From Castellaniella sp040276065 (GTDB lineage: Bacteria > Pseudomonadota > Gammaproteobacteria > Burkholderiales > Burkholderiaceae_B), in the NCBI RefSeq assembly GCF_040276065.1, contig NZ_JBELOI010000004.1, positions 62,001 through 126,000 on the forward strand: a stretch of DNA of 64,000 nt, read 5' to 3'. The notes beneath the pieces were generated by a model. The model made no database searches. It had not been told where the DNA came from and saw only the letters and a program-made list of their open reading frames with translations. Within the stretch, counting starts at the first letter, position 1. Every line of letters begins with the position of its first letter. Positions 61,332 to 64,000 of this stretch are shown one piece after another. A program made the position numbers and the translations under genes.

Positions 61332-62624
61332 ATGCTAGAGAAACTGTTCCGGCTTTCAGAACACGGGACGACGACACGCACGGAAATCGTGGCCGGGCTG
61401 ACCACTTTCCTGACGATGTCGTACATCGTCTTCGTCAACCCCGACATCCTCTCCAGCACCGGCATGGACCGCAATGCAGTATTCGTGGCCACCTGCCTGG
61501 CTGCCGCCCTGGGAACGCTGATCATGGCGTTCCTCGCCAACTGGCCGATCGGCATGGCGCCCGGCATGGGCCTGAACGCGTTCTTCGCCTTCACCGTCGT
61601 CGCCCAGATGGGCTATAGCTGGCAACAGGCGCTGGGCGCGGTGTTCATCTCGGGCGTGGTATTCGTGATCCTGACGGTGACCGGCATCCGCTCCTGGCTG
61701 GTGGCCGGCATCCCGCCCTCTTTGCGCTCAGCGATCGCCGCCGGGATCGGCCTGTTCCTGGGCATCATCGCGCTGGGCACCGCCGGCATCGTGGTCGCCA
61801 ACCCGGCGACCAAGGTCGGCCTGGGCGACTTGACCCACGTCCCCACGTTCTATGCCATCCTGGGATTCTTCCTGATCGCGGCTCTGGACGCCCTCAAGGT
61901 GCGCGGTGCCATCCTGATCGGCATCCTCGCGATCACCATCCTGTCCATCCTGACGGGTTACACGGAATTCCAGGGGGTGTTCTCGGCGCCGCCCAGCCTG
62001 GGGCCGACCTTCTTCCAGCTCGATATCGCGGGCGCCCTGAATACCGGCTTCTTCCACGTGATCCTGGTGTTCGTCCTGGTCGAGGTCTTCGATGCGACCG
62101 GCACCATGATCGGCGTGGCCACGCGCGCCGGCCTGATCCAGCCCGGCAAGCCCAACCGCCTGGGCCGCGCCCTGCTGTCGGACAGCACGGCCATCGTCGC
62201 CGGCTCCATACTGGGCACCAGCAGCACCACCGCCTACATCGAAAGCGCCTCGGGCGTGCAGGCGGGCGGCCGTACCGGGCTGACCGCACTGGTCATCGCC
62301 GTGCTGTTCCTGCTGGCCCTGTTCTTGTCGCCGCTGGCCGCGATCGTGCCAGGCTACGCCACCGCACCCGCCCTACTCTACGTGGCCTGCCTGATGCTGC
62401 GCGAACTCGTCGACGTGCAGTGGGACGACATCACCGAGGCGGTCCCCGCCGCCATCACCGCCATGGCCATGCCGCTGACCTACTCCATCGCCAACGGCCT
62501 GGCCTTCGGCTTCATCAGCTACGTCGCGATCAAGATCCTGACTGGGCGCTTCCAGGAAATCCACTCCGCGACATTGCTGGTGGCCGTCCTGTTCATCATA
62601 AAATACGCCCTGTTTCCGGGATGA
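61332..62624 (+). CDS. NCS2 family purine permease (AzgA/GhxP-like)
   Basis: 430 residues, about twelve membrane helices. N-terminal LSEHGTTTRTEIVAGLTTFLTMSYIVFVNP; NCS2/AzgA motifs GMGLNAFFAFTVV, GTSSTTAYIESASGVQAGGRTG. It takes up adenine or guanine/hypoxanthine with protons. The ribosome-binding stretch AAAGGAAGGAG precedes the ATG. It belongs functionally to purine salvage, 20 kb from the urate/ureide island. Confidence 0.92.
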   Translation: MLEKLFRLSEHGTTTRTEIVAGLTTFLTMSYIVFVNPDILSSTGMDRNAVFVATCLAAALGTLIMAFLANWPIGMAPGMGLNAFFAFTVVAQMGYSWQQALGAVFISGVVFVILTVTGIRSWLVAGIPPSLRSAIAAGIGLFLGIIALGTAGIVVANPATKVGLGDLTHVPTFYAILGFFLIAALDALKVRGAILIGILAITILSILTGYTEFQGVFSAPPSLGPTFFQLDIAGALNTGFFHVILVFVLVEVFDATGTMIGVATRAGLIQPGKPNRLGRALLSDSTAIVAGSILGTSSTTAYIESASGVQAGGRTGLTALVIAVLFLLALFLSPLAAIVPGYATAPALLYVACLMLRELVDVQWDDITEAVPAAITAMAMPLTYSIANGLAFGFISYVAIKILTGRFQEIHSATLLVAVLFIIKYALFPG

Positions 62625-62667
62625 GACAGGACACGGAACAGTCCCTGCGGACTGTTTCGTGCCTGTC
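62625..62667. repeat. Long imperfect hairpin directly after the NCS2 permease stop
   Basis: Left arm GACAGG-(bulged A)-CACGGAACAGTCC pairs with GGACTGTTTCGTG-CCTGTC around a CTGC loop, nineteen pairs with one G-U. It starts on the base after the TGA. It is terminator-like but lacks a T-tract. It overlaps the first copy of the 28-bp direct repeat. Confidence 0.6.
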
Positions 62668-62732
62668 GAATCCGAGCCGCATGCAGGCGGCGAGGTGGGG
62701 AGGGGCCTGTCGAATCCGAGCCGCATGCAGGC
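62661..62732. repeat. Two copies of a 28-bp direct repeat
   Basis: Identical 28-mers at 62661-62688 and 62705-62732, each beginning GCCTGTCGAATCCGAG and ending GCATGCAGGC, separated by 16 bp (period 44). Each copy starts GCCTG and ends CAGGC, so it can itself fold. They fill the gap before the thioredoxin gene. Confidence 0.8.
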
Positions 62733-62835
62733 CATTACTCCCCAAGCTTGCGGAAATCCGAAGCCGCCCCCATATGTCCTTCATGCGAGGGTGCGTCCGA
62801 AGGACACCCTGTCGTTTCCCAACCGAGGAGCCTCC

Positions 62836-63207
62836 ATGAGCACCGTCGAACTGACCCAAGACACTTTCCAAGCCGCCACCCAGGCCGAGCAGCCCCTGAT
62901 CGTCGACTTCTGGGCACCGTGGTGCGGCCCCTGCCGCAGCTTTGCACCGGTCTTCGAGTCCGCCGCCGCGCAGCACTCCGACGTCACCTTCGCCAAGATC
63001 AATACCGAAGAGCAACAAGAACTGGCCGCGGCGCTGCGCATCCGCTCGATCCCCACGCTGATGGTGTTCCGCGAAAACGTCTTGCTGTTTCAGCAGGCGG
63101 GCGCCTTGTCGGCATCCCAGCTCGAAGAACTCGTCACCCAGGTCAAGGCCGTCGACATGACCCAGGTGCACGCTGAAATTGCGGCCCAGGAAAGCAAGGC
63201 CGAATAA
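62836..63207 (+). CDS. Thioredoxin family protein
   Basis: 123 residues. WCGPC active site with Cys30 and Cys33 (DFWAPWCGPCRSF), cis-Pro in RSIPTLMVF, and a C-terminal extension of about 15 residues beyond normal thioredoxin. It is a cytosolic disulfide reductase. GAGGAG precedes the ATG at 62836. The longer frame upstream runs through the direct repeats and is not coding-like. Confidence 0.93.
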   Translation: MSTVELTQDTFQAATQAEQPLIVDFWAPWCGPCRSFAPVFESAAAQHSDVTFAKINTEEQQELAAALRIRSIPTLMVFRENVLLFQQAGALSASQLEELVTQVKAVDMTQVHAEIAAQESKAE

Positions 63208-63250
63208 ATCCGCGACTTCCGGGCGGCATCGCGGCCGGACACCGCGCGAC

Positions 63251-63871
63251 TCAACCCCGCGAGTCCCCGTCCAGCAGTGTCCACACGCCACGTCCGCGCG
63301 TGAGGTTCATATAGAGGGTCTCCAGGTCCGCGCAGCGCGTCGCCTCGATGGCCAGCGTCCAGGTGACGCCATCGAGGCCGTAGGCTTCGTCCTCGATGCG
63401 GGCGCCGGCCTCGGACAAACGGGCGCGCACACGGTCCAGGTCGCCAAAGGCGCAATCACACCGGACCCGGCGCTCCTCGACCCACGGGGCCTTGTCCGCC
63501 AGGCGCAGGCATTGCGCCACCACGCCGCCATACGCCCGCACAAGACCGCCCGTGCCCAGCTTGATGCCGCCGAACCAGCGCGTCACCATCACGACGACCC
63601 GATCACAATCCTGTCCTTCGATCGCCTGCAAAATCGGCCGCCCCGCGGTCCCGCCGGGCTCGCCGTCGTCGTGGAAACGATAGGCCTGCCCGATGCGCCA
63701 GGCCCAGCAGTTGTGGGTGGCCTGGGGCTGGCGTGCGGTCTCTAGAAAGGCGGCCGCCTCGTCGGCACTGTGCGCCGGTGCCGCCACCGCGAGAAAGCGG
63801 CTCTTGCGAATGTCCTCCTCGTATCGCGCAACGCCGCCGAGCAGGAACGCCATGCCGTCCTCAGGTCTCAA
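63251..63871 (-). CDS. YigZ/IMPACT family protein (UPF0029)
   Basis: 206 residues. The N-terminal UPF0029 domain has YEEDIRKSRFLAVAAP, the signature GEPGGTAGRPIL and VTRWFGGIKLGTGGLVRAYGG; the C-terminal half is the DUF1949-type domain. Function is unclear; eukaryotic IMPACT binds GCN1. The start could be 63853 (MAFLLGG). It overlaps the stop of the preceding ABC-F gene. Confidence 0.88.
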   Translation of the reverse strand: MRPEDGMAFLLGGVARYEEDIRKSRFLAVAAPAHSADEAAAFLETARQPQATHNCWAWRIGQAYRFHDDGEPGGTAGRPILQAIEGQDCDRVVVMVTRWFGGIKLGTGGLVRAYGGVVAQCLRLADKAPWVEERRVRCDCAFGDLDRVRARLSEAGARIEDEAYGLDGVTWTLAIEATRCADLETLYMNLTRGRGVWTLLDGDSRG

Positions 63872-64000
63872 TGCCCCTGGACGACAGGTATTCCTCGTAT
63901 GTCCCCGGATAATCGATGATCCCGCCGTCGGGCAGGATTTCGATCACACGGGTCGCCACACCCGAAACGAACTGCCGGTCGTGTGACACGAACACCAGCG
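63861..64000 (-). CDS. ABC-F ATPase (YbiT-like), 3' end only
   Basis: The last 46 codons of an ABC-F protein: LVFVSHDRQFVSGVATRVIE (switch His) and IDYPGTYEEYLSSRGIE, very like the C-terminus of E. coli YbiT. These ribosome-associated ATPases act on translation. The rest lies beyond the window; the stop is at 63861-63863. Confidence 0.8.
   Translation of the reverse strand, partial: LVFVSHDRQFVSGVATRVIEILPDGGIIDYPGTYEEYLSSRGIET

Noticed and set aside
62661..62732. 28-bp direct repeats as a CRISPR array
   Set aside because: Only two copies, a 16-bp spacer far below CRISPR size, and no cas genes.

Overview
The window is a dense, high-GC stretch of a bacterial chromosome. Gene content and order (gmk-rpoZ-spoT, surE-pcm-nlpD, divergent glnB/argH, tsaD/plsY, an HAE1 RND pump with NodT-type outer membrane factor) point to a betaproteobacterium of the Burkholderiales, most likely Alcaligenaceae (Bordetella/Achromobacter/Castellaniella-like). 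That placement rests on recognising gene order and protein families; no database search was run. No tRNA, rRNA, CRISPR array, transposase or phage gene was seen.

Layout. 1-5560: 3' end of a PAS sensor kinase, its FixJ-type response regulator, folD, an M3 oligopeptidase and a Sco copper chaperone. 5585-8659: copper module copZ / copA-cueR with two dyads in the divergent region. 8623-16625: nitroreductase, pdxJ, and a complete tripartite RND efflux operon with its TetR regulator. 16720-21450: a thiolase, a SpeE-like methyltransferase-fold protein, and a TrpXYZ-like ABC transporter.

21578-42890 is the accessory heart of the window: a catabolic island of about 21 kb, almost all on the minus strand. 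It holds urate hydroxylase PuuD, allantoinase PuuE, a PucG-like ureidoglycine/serine-glyoxylate aminotransferase, two amidohydrolases of the deaminase type, an amidase, a RidA protein, an M17 aminopeptidase, a GlcG-like protein, two paralogous D-2-hydroxyacid dehydrogenase-like proteins, a BMP-type (nucleoside/purine) ABC importer and an NMT1/SsuABC-type importer. A GntR/FCD regulator, divergent from the rest, closes it. Eight copies of a palindrome (core TTTTGNATNCAAAA, some imperfect) occur only in the AT-rich gaps before the transcription units of this island. In three promoters the core ends exactly 1 nt before a candidate -10 hexamer. The simplest reading is a self-contained, GntR-controlled regulon for import and breakdown of purine/ureide-type nitrogen heterocycles. 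The pathway as encoded here is incomplete: no xanthine dehydrogenase, 5-hydroxyisourate hydrolase, OHCU decarboxylase or allantoicase is visible, so either other loci complete it or the true substrate differs from urate.

42968-64000 returns to housekeeping genes: xth, a small acidic protein, gmk, rpoZ, spoT, a PpiD-like foldase, glycerophosphodiesterase, rlmJ, an RluF-like pseudouridine synthase, glnB, argH, an MFS transporter, the operon surE-pcm-nlpD-exonuclease-rlmD (without rpoS after nlpD), plsY, tsaD, an NCS2 purine permease, a thioredoxin, a YigZ-family protein and the 3' end of a YbiT-like ABC-F ATPase. Strong hairpins and a 28-bp direct repeat sit between plsY/tsaD and behind the NCS2 permease.
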